Below are positions 8,776-17,164 of a DNA stretch of 64,000 nucleotides, in pieces. The DNA is taken from NCBI RefSeq assembly GCF_051488685.1, contig NZ_JBPSEH010000006.1:191970-255969 (forward strand), given 5' to 3'. The number at the start of each line of letters is the position of its first letter. The stretch's first letter is position 1. This stretch comes from Melioribacter sp051488685. GTDB taxonomy: Bacteria; Bacteroidota; Ignavibacteria; Ignavibacteriales; Melioribacteraceae. The notes beneath the pieces are model-generated. The model did not search any database. It was not told the DNA's origin and worked only from the letters and a program-made list of their open reading frames with translations. Both the position numbers and the translations under genes were made by a program.

Positions 8776-9264
8776 ATGACCGCACAAACTATACAAAAAG
8801 TGGAGAATTCTGAAATACTTCAGCTTGTAAGTTTTCTAATTGGCGACGAGGAATATGGAGTGGATATTCTTCTGGTACAAGAAATTATTCGGATGATGGA
8901 AATAACAAAAGTTCCAAATTCACCCGACTTCGTCGATGGTGTAGTTAACCTGAGAGGCAGAATTATTCCAGTAATTGACCTTAGAGCAAAGCTTGGAATG
9001 CCAAGAAAAGAACATGATAAAAACACGCGAATAATAGTAGTGGAAGTGGCTGGGAAAACTGTTGGATTCATAGTTGATGCTGTGACCGAAGTACTTAGAA
9101 TTCCTGTCGGAATTACCGAACCACCGCCGGATATTGTAGCGGGTGTAAATGCAGAATTTATAAAAGCAGTAGGTAAACTCGACGACAGATTATTGATTCT
9201 TATTGACATCGAAAAAATTCTATCTACTCAGGAAAAAATTCAACTGAATAATATGAATAAATAA
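8776..9264 (+). CDS. cheW: Chemotaxis coupling protein CheW
   Basis: 162 residues. CheW links methyl-accepting receptors to the CheA kinase at the inner membrane. The whole chain is one CheW domain (about 14-155) with the typical start LVSFLIGDEEYGVDILLVQEI. The conserved motif VPNSPDFVDGVVNLRGRIIPV precedes the central strand with IDLR (the run is given in two parts here), and GFIVDAVTEVLRI completes the domain. I chose ATG 8776, which has GGGGAA just upstream; an in-frame TTG at 8725 falls inside the sigma-28-like promoter and would be untranscribed. It begins a chemotaxis group with bacteriohemerythrin, a TonB-C protein and an MCP. No cheA, cheY, cheB or cheR is in the window. Confidence 0.95.
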   Translation: MTAQTIQKVENSEILQLVSFLIGDEEYGVDILLVQEIIRMMEITKVPNSPDFVDGVVNLRGRIIPVIDLRAKLGMPRKEHDKNTRIIVVEVAGKTVGFIVDAVTEVLRIPVGITEPPPDIVAGVNAEFIKAVGKLDDRLLILIDIEKILSTQEKIQLNNMNK

Positions 9265-9274
9265 TAGTGTTATT

Positions 9275-9300
9275 TAAAAAAATCCTAAATCATCCGATAA
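9275..9300 (+). promoter_or_regulatory. Possible sigma-28-type promoter of the bacteriohemerythrin gene
   Basis: TAAA (9275-9278), 14 bases, TCCGATAA (9293-9300): the -10 element matches the sigma-28 consensus at 7/8. The -35 region keeps only the TAAA core and the spacing is one base short of the optimum. It lies 21 bp before the ATG at 9322 and would add an internal start within the chemotaxis group. Confidence 0.55.
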
Positions 9301-9321
9301 TATAATATAGAAGGAGCAAAA

Positions 9322-9729
9322 ATGTCTCTAATTAATTGGAACGACACTTACAGTGTCAAAGTTAGAATGCTCGACAACCAACATAAGCGACTTGTTGAAA
9401 TGATCAATACGCTTCATGATGGAATGAAAATGGGAAAATCGAATGAAGTGTTAGGAAAGATTATTTTCGATTTAATTGGCTATACAAAAACACATTTCCA
9501 ATCGGAAGAAGATTTATTTGAAAAATTTAATTATCCTAATAAAGTATTGCATAAAAAAGAGCACGACGAATTCGTAAAAACAGTCGGAAAATTCTACGAA
9601 GATTTTCAGAACCATCGCACTGGCCTGTCGCTCGATGTTATGAATTTTCTGACAAACTGGTTAACAAAGCACATTAAAGGCTCGGATCAAGCATATTCGA
9701 ATTTTTTGAATGAAAAAGGGATTTATTAA
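9322..9729 (+). CDS. Bacteriohemerythrin
   Basis: 135 residues, the standard size of a single-domain bacteriohemerythrin that binds O2 at a non-haem di-iron centre. All seven iron ligands are in place: His21 (DNQHKRL), His58 and Glu62 (HFQSEE), His77 and His81 (HKKEH), His117 and Asp122 (HIKGSD). The ATG is preceded by GAAGGAG. It sits between cheW and an MCP, and a sigma-28-like -10 lies upstream, so it probably serves aerotaxis or O2 delivery in motile cells. The role beyond O2 binding is inference. Confidence 0.95.
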   Translation: MSLINWNDTYSVKVRMLDNQHKRLVEMINTLHDGMKMGKSNEVLGKIIFDLIGYTKTHFQSEEDLFEKFNYPNKVLHKKEHDEFVKTVGKFYEDFQNHRTGLSLDVMNFLTNWLTKHIKGSDQAYSNFLNEKGIY

Positions 9730-9752
9730 TAAAAATATAATGGAGTAATGAA

Positions 9753-10148
9753 ATGAAAGTAAGAAACCTGTATATGTTACTTTTGATGCTGCTGTTAATG
9801 AAAATCGATATTCCTGCGTCTTATAACTTATTAATGCCCGGTGACGAAGATTATTTGCCAATCGCCGAAGTAATGCCGGAACCGGTTGAAGGATTGGCTA
9901 ATTTAATGAAAAAAATTCAATATCCTGATATGGCAAAAAAAACAGGACAGGAAGGAAGAGTTATTGCAATGGCATATATAAATGAAAATGGTAATGTTGA
10001 CGATGTAAAAATAATTAAAGGTGTTGGAGGCGGATGCAGCGAAGAAGTTGAACGAGTACTCAAGTCGAGTAAATTCAAACCGGGTATGAAAGGTGGTCAA
10101 CCCGTCAAAGTTAAACTTACTATGTCATTTGTATTTAAATTAAATTAG
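9753..10148 (+). CDS. Secreted TonB C-terminal domain protein
   Basis: 131 residues. The N-terminal hydrophobic stretch (about 3-17) looks like a signal peptide or anchor; there is no long Pro-rich linker as in true TonB. Residues about 52-130 form a TonB_C domain (IQYPDMAKKTGQEGRVIAMA, then VDDVKIIKGVGGGCSEEVER, then KFKPGMKGGQPVKV), the class that contacts outer-membrane receptors or works as a free periplasmic domain. It lies between bacteriohemerythrin and the MCP, with only 13 bp to the MCP start. A link to chemotaxis is suggested only by position. Without the linker it is unlikely to span the periplasm, so energy transduction is uncertain. Confidence 0.85.
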   Translation: MKVRNLYMLLLMLLLMKIDIPASYNLLMPGDEDYLPIAEVMPEPVEGLANLMKKIQYPDMAKKTGQEGRVIAMAYINENGNVDDVKIIKGVGGGCSEEVERVLKSSKFKPGMKGGQPVKVKLTMSFVFKLN

Positions 10149-10161
10149 ACGAGAAAGAGCC

Positions 10162-12270
10162 ATGATTTCAATTAAGAATCTAAAGTTCAAAACAAAACTT
10201 CGTGTTTCGTATATTATTCTTGGCGCTATCTGTACTGGAGTAATCGGTAACGACCTTTATCAAATGTTCAAGATAAATAATTATAAAGATCAGATATATG
10301 CCGATTACATTGCGCCTTCAAACGAAGTTGATAAAATTTACCGGGAGTTCGAAGGATTGAAAAACACACTACTAAAGTTTTCCATCCCGAGCTTCGAACC
10401 CGAACTCAACAGTAATCTTGCATCGCTTTCAAAGTCGAAAGAAGTAATTGATTCTGCACTCGCAAGCCTCAAACAAAAATACGCTGTCACGAGTATAGAA
10501 GCCGATCTGACTAACATAAATCAAAGCTGGAACGATTATAAAAGTCTTGTAATCGACGGCACGATAAGTGCAGCCGCAATAAAAGATTATGAACTCGCTG
10601 CGGTTGTTGCTACTACATCCGGCGAAGAAATTGGCAAAAAAATGTTGAGTAACTTTAAAAATCTAAAGGATAATCTGAACAACAAAGGTGAAGTGCTGAA
10701 TTCAAGTCTTTCCGACGCAATTACTTCCTCCCGTGTGGTTATTTTTATCGGAGTTGTTCTTGGTACGTTATTTTTCTTCTTCGTATTCTTCTACATGGTT
10801 AAATCTTTGATGCAACCAGTACAATACATGAAATCTGTTGTTAGTAAATTTTCGATCGGTAACTTTAAAGATAAAGTTGAAGTGGCAACTAAAGATGAGT
10901 TTGGTGAACTTGCAAATATGCTGGAACAATTGAGACACTCGCAGCATGAACAAATTAAAGCAGCAACGGAAATTTCAAAAGGTAATCTGGATATTGAAAT
11001 TAAAGTCCTTTCTGAAGAAGACGAGCTTTCCGATAGCATGCTCAAGATGATTGGTAACTTAAGAAATTTAATCGATGAATTTAAATCAATCACTGACGAA
11101 ATTATTGAAGGAAAAGTTACCAAGCGAGGCAATCCAGAGAAATTCGACGGAGCTTATAAAGAAATCGTAGCCGGAGTCAATGCTACGCTCGATGCATTAT
11201 TTACACCAATCAAAGTTAGTGTGGATGTTCTTGCCGAAATGGCCAAAGGCAATTTCAATGCCCGTGTCAGAGGCGATTTCAAAGGTGACCATAAGTTAAT
11301 TGTAAATAGCATAAATTCTCTTGGCGAGTCTCTGACAGATATTTTGAGTAATATTGCCGAGATGGTGAATTTAACAGCTTCGATAAGCGAACAAATATCC
11401 TCGTCGACTGAACAGATGGCAGCAGGTGCTCAGGAACAAACAGCTCAGGCAAACGAAGTCGTTCTTCAGGTTGAAGAAATGACAAGAACAATTATGAGCA
11501 CATCTAAAAACGCTACGCTTGCTTCTGAAGCTTCAAGAAAAGCTGGTCAGGTAGCTCGTGAAGGTGGCCAGGTGGTTAATAAAACAGTCGAAGGTATGAA
11601 TAAAATTGCAGATTTCGTTGTTAACGCTGCGGGCAAAATACAGAACCTCGGTAAAAACAGCGAACAGATCGGTGAAATTGTACAGGTAATCGACGATATT
11701 GCAAATCAAACTAATTTGCTTGCTTTGAATGCAGCAATCGAAGCTGCAAGGGCAGGCGAGCAGGGAAGAGGCTTTGCAGTTGTTGCCGACGAAGTAAGAA
11801 AACTTGCAGAAAGAACCACTAAGGCTACAAAAGAAATCTCGGATATGATTAAACGTATTCAGGAAGTAACTGAGAATGTAGTTGTTTCAATGAGTGAAGG
11901 AAAAGACGAAGTAGAAACAGGCAAAGAATTAGCTCAAAAAGCAGGTAAATCTCTTGAAGAAATTATACAGGCATCCGACGCTGTGCTCGATGTTGTTAAT
12001 CAAGTGGCAGCTGCAAGCGAAGAACAAAGTGCTACAAGCGAGCAGATTAATCACAACGTCGAAACAATTAGCAAAGTAACAAGCGAAAGTGCAGCTGGAA
12101 TTCAACAAATTGCAAGCGCCGCAGATGAACTCAACAGAATGACGAATAATCTGCGCGAACTGATAGCAAAATTCAATTTTGAAACGAAAGGTGAATTTAA
12201 GCCCCACGGCAATGGGGACGGCAAAACAAAACAAATATCACGCAAAGAAGATAAGCTCCTTACAAATTGA
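10162..12270 (+). CDS. Methyl-accepting chemotaxis protein
   Basis: 702 residues. TM1 at about 12-31, a periplasmic four-helix sensor region at about 32-190, and TM2 at about 192-214 with Phe-rich sequence. A HAMP domain follows at about 215-265, and a second HAMP-like segment with a repeat at about 265-410. The cytoplasmic signalling domain (about 430-680) contains the near-invariant hairpin NQTNLLALNAAIEAARAGEQ followed by GRGFAVVADEVRKLAERT. No C-terminal NWETF-like CheR tether is evident. The ligand is unknown. It closes the cheW/hemerythrin/TonB-C group and is followed by a terminator at 12296. Confidence 0.95.
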   Translation: MISIKNLKFKTKLRVSYIILGAICTGVIGNDLYQMFKINNYKDQIYADYIAPSNEVDKIYREFEGLKNTLLKFSIPSFEPELNSNLASLSKSKEVIDSALASLKQKYAVTSIEADLTNINQSWNDYKSLVIDGTISAAAIKDYELAAVVATTSGEEIGKKMLSNFKNLKDNLNNKGEVLNSSLSDAITSSRVVIFIGVVLGTLFFFFVFFYMVKSLMQPVQYMKSVVSKFSIGNFKDKVEVATKDEFGELANMLEQLRHSQHEQIKAATEISKGNLDIEIKVLSEEDELSDSMLKMIGNLRNLIDEFKSITDEIIEGKVTKRGNPEKFDGAYKEIVAGVNATLDALFTPIKVSVDVLAEMAKGNFNARVRGDFKGDHKLIVNSINSLGESLTDILSNIAEMVNLTASISEQISSSTEQMAAGAQEQTAQANEVVLQVEEMTRTIMSTSKNATLASEASRKAGQVAREGGQVVNKTVEGMNKIADFVVNAAGKIQNLGKNSEQIGEIVQVIDDIANQTNLLALNAAIEAARAGEQGRGFAVVADEVRKLAERTTKATKEISDMIKRIQEVTENVVVSMSEGKDEVETGKELAQKAGKSLEEIIQASDAVLDVVNQVAAASEEQSATSEQINHNVETISKVTSESAAGIQQIASAADELNRMTNNLRELIAKFNFETKGEFKPHGNGDGKTKQISRKEDKLLTN

Positions 12271-12295
12271 CTTATCTTTCCATAAAATAAATAAG

Positions 12296-12322
12296 GGCTG
12301 TCCCAAAAGGGCAGCCTTTTTT
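12296..12322 (+). terminator. Rho-independent terminator after the MCP gene
   Basis: GGCTGTCC (12296-12303) pairs with GGGCAGCC (12309-12316), one G-U pair, loop CAAAA, followed by six T (12317-12322). It ends the chemotaxis group. Confidence 0.9.
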
Positions 12323-12465
12323 ATTAATAATTCACTGCTCCCAATCATTTGTTTTATTCCAACAAAACTTGATGATGAGAAAATATCTGAGACAAATTGC
12401 ATTTTTCAAGGATTTTTATTTTTATACCATGCAGAATATATTTCACTAATAAAAGGAAATTTAAG

Positions 12466-13461
12466 ATGAAAAAAGTTCGGCTTGGAATTATCGGTTGCGG
12501 TATAGCGGCCAGGGAGCTGCATTTACCTGCAATACAAAAGCATAAAGATAAATTTGAAATTGTAGCTGCGTGTAACAGAACAGAAAAGAAGGCAAAAGAA
12601 TATTCGCTACTCATAGGCGGTATCCCATATACTACAGATTGCAGGGAAATATTTAAAAATCCCGAAATCGATGCGGTTGTTATTGCTGTTCCAATCGAAT
12701 TGAATTATAAATTTGCTGCGGAAGCAATAAAGTGGGGCAAGCATCTATTTCTCGAAAAACCACTGGCAGCCAGGCCCGAAGAAGGAAAGAAATTGATTGC
12801 TCTGCAAAAAAAGACGAACAGAGTTTGCTTCCTTGCGGAAAATTATCGCTTCGACTCCCTCTACCTTGAAATAAAAAAATTATTGAATAAAAAAGTAATT
12901 GGCGATGTCTATTCGGTTGTGTGGAATGTATTTAACAATCTTACTTTGAAAAATAAATATGCTCAAACTTTGTGGCGTCAGAAGAATAAATATCCTGGTG
13001 GATTTGTATACGACGGCGGAGTACATAATATAGCTGCACTTCGAATGCTTTTCGGCGATATCAAATTCGGCTTTGCATCAATGAAAACGATCAATCCAGA
13101 AATTGGCACGGAAGATACATTCTCTTTTCTCTTTAGTTTTAATGAATCAATACACGGTGTGCTTAATATCTTTTTTTCTGTAAGAGGATTTTATAGCAAC
13201 GAATTGATAATTTTTGGCACAAAAGGTTCTTTGATGGTTAGGAACAATAACCAGATTATTATTAAAGGAGAGGGCAAGAAAGAACAAAAAATTGATTTAA
13301 TGACAGACGGAGGATTTGAGAACGAATTCCTGCATTTTTATAAGATTATTACTAAAAATGTAAAGAACCTCAGTCCTTTTGAAGAAGGTTACAAAGATAT
13401 GGTAACTCTTCAAAGAGCGTTCGAGTCGGCTAAAAAAAATAAATTAGTAAAAATATTTTAA
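12466..13461 (+). CDS. Gfo/Idh/MocA family oxidoreductase
   Basis: 331 residues. The N-terminal Rossmann fold (about 1-120) begins RLGIIGCGIAARELHLPAI, the NAD(P)-binding glycine motif. The family motif around the catalytic lysine is visible as LFLEKPLA at about residue 92, and the C-terminal alpha/beta domain (about 130-320) contains GGFVYDGGVHN. These enzymes oxidise or reduce sugars, inositols and similar polyols; the substrate is not readable. I chose ATG 12466 because it follows AAAGGAAA and starts exactly at the Rossmann strand; a longer frame from 12397 adds an unrelated 23-residue tail. It stands alone between two terminator-like structures. Confidence 0.88.
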   Translation: MKKVRLGIIGCGIAARELHLPAIQKHKDKFEIVAACNRTEKKAKEYSLLIGGIPYTTDCREIFKNPEIDAVVIAVPIELNYKFAAEAIKWGKHLFLEKPLAARPEEGKKLIALQKKTNRVCFLAENYRFDSLYLEIKKLLNKKVIGDVYSVVWNVFNNLTLKNKYAQTLWRQKNKYPGGFVYDGGVHNIAALRMLFGDIKFGFASMKTINPEIGTEDTFSFLFSFNESIHGVLNIFFSVRGFYSNELIIFGTKGSLMVRNNNQIIIKGEGKKEQKIDLMTDGGFENEFLHFYKIITKNVKNLSPFEEGYKDMVTLQRAFESAKKNKLVKIF

Positions 13462-13466
13462 TTAAT

Positions 13467-13510
13467 GAGCGTATGAAACGAAATAGTTATTAAGATTGTA
13501 ACATACGCTC
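13467..13510. terminator. Inverted repeat between converging genes
   Basis: GAGCGTATG (13467-13475) and CATACGCTC (13502-13510) form a 9-bp stem with a 26-nt loop in the 57-bp gap between the converging oxidoreductase and typA. No T run follows, so termination is only suggested. One arm and part of the loop also resemble the last codons of typA. Confidence 0.4.
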
Positions 13511-13518
13511 GTTATCTA

Positions 13519-15327
13519 TTAAACGGCTTTGTTAAGATTGTAACGTTTACGTTCGTTCGGGTCCAGGAAGAGCTTACGTAGCCGAATTGATTTAGGTGTA
13601 ACTTCAACCATTTCGTCTTCGTTGATATATTCGAGCGCTTCCTCGAGTGTAAATTTAATTGGAGGTGGAATTTTTATAGCCTTGTCTGAGCCCGAAGCGC
13701 GCATGTTCGTCAATTTTTTACCGCGTTGAATATTGACTTCAATATCATTGTCTTTATTGTGTTCGCCAATAACCTGTCCGCGATAAACTAAATCTCCGGG
13801 TTCGACAAAAAATTTGCCCCGGTCTTTCAATGAATCGAGAGCGTATGCAGTGACAGGGCCGTCATCCATCGATATAATTGCGCCGTTTCTGTTTCTTTCA
13901 ATTGAACCTTTAAAATATTCGTACTGATAGAAACGATGATGCATTATTCCTTCGCCAGATGTTACAGTAAGTAATTTTGTCCTCAAACCCATTAATCCTC
14001 GCGAGGGAATATGGAAGATAAGATTCTGAACCGAGCCTTTGTTTTCCATCTTAACCAATTCGCCTCGTCGTTTACCGACGAGTTCGATAACCTTACCCGA
14101 ATATTCTTCGGGAACGTCAACTACCAGTATTTCGATCGGTTCGGCTTTCTTGCCGTTAATTTCTTTATAGATTACTTTTGGTTCGCGTATTTGTAATTCG
14201 AATCCTTCGCGTCTCATGTTCTCAATCAATATCGATAAGTGCAAAATTCCCCTGCCCGAGACCTTGAATGAATCGGGGGTACTTGTCTCTTCAACTCTGA
14301 GAGCAACGTTAGGTTCAAGTTCTTTAAAAAGTCTATCCCTGAGCTGGCGTGAAGTTACAAACTTTCCCTCCTTGCCATAAAAAGGCGAGTTGTTAACTGT
14401 AAAAGTCATGCTGATTGTCGGTTCATCAATCGTAATCAGAGGAAGTGGTTCCGGGTCGTTTGAATCTGCAACTGTATCTCCAATATCGATATCCTCAATT
14501 CCTACAATTGCACAGATATCACCGCATTCAACTGAATCGACTTCCAATCGATTCAAACCGTCAAAAACAAAAATTTGTTTAATTGATACCGGGTGAATTT
14601 TACCATCGCGTTTTATTATTGATAAACTTTGAGATTTTTCCAGAGTACCTCTAAATACTCTACCTATGCCAATTCTTCCAATATAATCGCTGTAATCGAG
14701 TGTTGTAATTTGAATTTGAGTTGAACCTGGATTATTTGGCGGAGGAGGAATGTCTTTAATTATCGATTCGAGCAATGGTGTAATGTCAACTTTTTTGTGA
14801 GATAAATCAGAGACTGCCCAACCCTCTCGACCGCTGGCATAAAAGACTGGAAATTCAAGTTGAGATTCGTCTGCTCCAAGGTCGATAAATAAATCGTAAA
14901 CTTCGTTTAAAACCTCTGCGGGTCTGTTGTCTGGTCTGTCTATTTTATTGATGACTACAATTGGAGATAGGTTCAGGTTCAGGGCTTTTTCAAGCACAAA
15001 ACGTGTTTGTGGCATAGGACCTTCGAAGGAATCTACAAGAAGGAGAACGCCGTCGGCCATCTTTAAAACTCGTTCAACTTCACCTCCAAAATCCGCGTGT
15101 CCAGGTGTGTCGATAATATTAATTTTATAATCCTTATAAGGAATGCTTATATGCTTTGCTAAAATTGTAATTCCTCTTTCACGTTCGAGGTCATTCGAAT
15201 CAAGGAATCTTTCCCGTACGACCTGATTTTGCCTGAAGATATTACATTGTTTTAGTATTTGATCTACTAATGTAGTTTTACCATGATCCACATGTGCAAT
15301 TATTGCAATGTTACGTATATTATTCAT
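13519..15327 (-). CDS. typA: Ribosome-associated GTPase TypA/BipA
   Basis: 602 residues, the usual length (about 600-615). TypA is a translational GTPase that binds the ribosome and aids 50S assembly under stress. Visible are the P loop AHVDHGKTTLVDQIL (about 10-24), switch I with RERGITI, switch II DTPGHADFGGEVER (about 73-86), and NKID for guanine specificity (about 127-130). An EF-Tu-like domain II, an EF-G-like domain III and the BipA-specific C-terminal domain with YFKGSIERNRNGAIISM follow. It is monocistronic. A degraded echo of its last codons lies just downstream at 13489-13512. Confidence 0.97.
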   Translation of the reverse strand: MNNIRNIAIIAHVDHGKTTLVDQILKQCNIFRQNQVVRERFLDSNDLERERGITILAKHISIPYKDYKINIIDTPGHADFGGEVERVLKMADGVLLLVDSFEGPMPQTRFVLEKALNLNLSPIVVINKIDRPDNRPAEVLNEVYDLFIDLGADESQLEFPVFYASGREGWAVSDLSHKKVDITPLLESIIKDIPPPPNNPGSTQIQITTLDYSDYIGRIGIGRVFRGTLEKSQSLSIIKRDGKIHPVSIKQIFVFDGLNRLEVDSVECGDICAIVGIEDIDIGDTVADSNDPEPLPLITIDEPTISMTFTVNNSPFYGKEGKFVTSRQLRDRLFKELEPNVALRVEETSTPDSFKVSGRGILHLSILIENMRREGFELQIREPKVIYKEINGKKAEPIEILVVDVPEEYSGKVIELVGKRRGELVKMENKGSVQNLIFHIPSRGLMGLRTKLLTVTSGEGIMHHRFYQYEYFKGSIERNRNGAIISMDDGPVTAYALDSLKDRGKFFVEPGDLVYRGQVIGEHNKDNDIEVNIQRGKKLTNMRASGSDKAIKIPPPIKFTLEEALEYINEDEMVEVTPKSIRLRKLFLDPNERKRYNLNKAV

Positions 15328-15646
15328 ATTACCTCAGTATTCAAAAAGTAAGCTACAAATTTAATGATTTTTTCTATTATAAGTGTGAGTATAATCCGAG
15401 AGGAAAATATTATAAACCATTAAAGTCACACAGGACAAAGAACCATTTGTGCTTGAATATCTCAGTGGGTTTCATAATAACTAAAGCCGCAAAAATTAGA
15501 AAAGACAAATAGTGGGAAAACTTTTTGAAATTGTGAAACGACTTCATATATAAAATTTAATAACTTGCTTTGCGAGATTATCAGTTTTCAATCAACATTA
15601 GCATGGAAGCAATTATTACTGAAAATCGAGATAGTATGTTTAACGA
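15328..15646. other. 319-bp AT-rich intergenic region
   Basis: It lies between typA and the converging-side end of the sugar transporter gene (both are on the minus strand, so it contains the typA promoter region). I see no open frame with a ribosome site, no tRNA-like fold, and no clear terminator or consensus promoter. Confidence 0.6.
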
Positions 15647-17152
15647 TTATGTTATATTGTCTTTATCCTGTACAAAATTAACCAGGAGAGCAGCAAGAAA
15701 CATTGAAATGCCTCCCAGCACGAGTGCATAAATAGCTTCGCCTGCAAAGATTGTTCTTACAAAAAAACCTAAAATTGCCGCTGCAGTTATTTGTGGAATG
15801 ACGATGAAAAAATTGAAGATGCCCATATAAACTCCCATCTTATTTTGTGGGAGTGAACCAGTCAGGATTGCATATGGCATGGCAAGTATTGAAGCCCATG
15901 CAAGTCCAATTCCTAATTCTGAAATGAGTAGTAATTTTGGATCCTTTATAAAATAGAAAGAGATTAAACCGATGCCACCGAAAACAAGGCTTATTGCATG
16001 AACTTTTTTCCGGCTTGTCTTTTTTGCCATTACAATTAACACAAATGCCATTAATGCAGCAAATCCATTGTAAACAGACATCAGAACTCCAACCCAATTG
16101 GCACCTTCGTTATATAAGATGGAGGCAGTATCGGTGGCGCCATAAATGTGATGCGTTACTGCAGGTGTCGTATAAATCCACATTGAAAAAAGAGCAAACC
16201 AGGAAAAAAATTGAACATAAGCCAATTGCACCATCGTTTTCGGCATATTGTAAAGGTCGTTAATGATAACTACGAATCCGTTCTTTTTCTTGTTGCTTTT
16301 GATTAACAATCCAGCAACTAACTGGAGCAATCCGAATGCAGCAGCACCAAGTAAGAAAAGTCCCACTCCATAATCGATATAAATTTTATAATAAAAAATA
16401 AGATACAAAAACAGTCCGGCTAATAACCAGATAATTCCGTTTCTAATTAATTTTTTGCTTTCTACAAATTGCTCTTCAAAATTGCCAGTTGCTTTTGATT
16501 TAGTATTTTCTGCAAATTTTTCGAGTTCTTCCGGTGAATATTCTTTTGATGTAGTAACCGTCCAGAGCACAGAAAGGAAAAAGACGACGGCGCCGATATA
16601 AAAAGCAAATTTTACGCTGTCTGGAATTTTACCTGCTGGTGCAACATTACTGATTCCAAACCAATTTGTCATTAAATAAGGCAAAGCAGATGCTATTACT
16701 GCTCCAGTTCCAATGAAAAAGCTTTGCATTGAAAAACCCAGAGTACGCTGAGATGAAGGGAGCATATCGCCGACAAAAGCTCTAAAAGGTTCCATCGAAA
16801 TGTTGATCGAAGCATCCATAATCCACAACATACCAGCTGCAACCCAGAGCGCAGGAGAGTTAGGTATAACAACTAAGGCAAGCGAGGCTAAGATTGCTCC
16901 GGTTAAAAAGTAGGGTTTTCTTCTACCGAGTCTGTTCCACGTTCGATCACTCATATGTCCGATTATTGGCTGTACAATCAATCCTGTTACAGGTGCGGCA
17001 ATCCAGAGGATGGGAATGTCATCTATGTTAGCGCCTAATGTTTCGAATATTCTACTTACGTTTGCGTTTTGCAGGGCAAAACCGAACTGGATTCCAAAAA
17101 ATCCAAAACTCATGTTCCATATTTGCCAGAAACTTAAACGGGGTTTTTCCAT
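15647..17152 (-). CDS. MFS sugar transporter (SLC45/GPH-like)
   Basis: 501 residues with about 12 membrane segments. The loop after TM2 reads GHMSDRTWNRLGRRKPYF, the MFS cytoplasmic D-R-x-G-R-R motif in the form found in sucrose/maltose symporters of the GPH/SLC45 type. A cytoplasmic loop of about 40 residues lies between TM6 and TM7. It starts 12 bp after a secreted GH13 alpha-amylase in the same operon, so uptake of maltose or short maltodextrins with cations is the likely role. The exact sugar and the coupling ion are inference. Confidence 0.85.
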   Translation of the reverse strand: MEKPRLSFWQIWNMSFGFFGIQFGFALQNANVSRIFETLGANIDDIPILWIAAPVTGLIVQPIIGHMSDRTWNRLGRRKPYFLTGAILASLALVVIPNSPALWVAAGMLWIMDASINISMEPFRAFVGDMLPSSQRTLGFSMQSFFIGTGAVIASALPYLMTNWFGISNVAPAGKIPDSVKFAFYIGAVVFFLSVLWTVTTSKEYSPEELEKFAENTKSKATGNFEEQFVESKKLIRNGIIWLLAGLFLYLIFYYKIYIDYGVGLFLLGAAAFGLLQLVAGLLIKSNKKKNGFVVIINDLYNMPKTMVQLAYVQFFSWFALFSMWIYTTPAVTHHIYGATDTASILYNEGANWVGVLMSVYNGFAALMAFVLIVMAKKTSRKKVHAISLVFGGIGLISFYFIKDPKLLLISELGIGLAWASILAMPYAILTGSLPQNKMGVYMGIFNFFIVIPQITAAAILGFFVRTIFAGEAIYALVLGGISMFLAALLVNFVQDKDNIT

Positions 17153-17164
17153 ATGTTACCTGTT

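Noticed and set aside
8820..9209. 129-residue antisense frame opposite cheW
   Set aside because: Low-complexity Ser/Thr/Ile shadow of a confident CheW gene.
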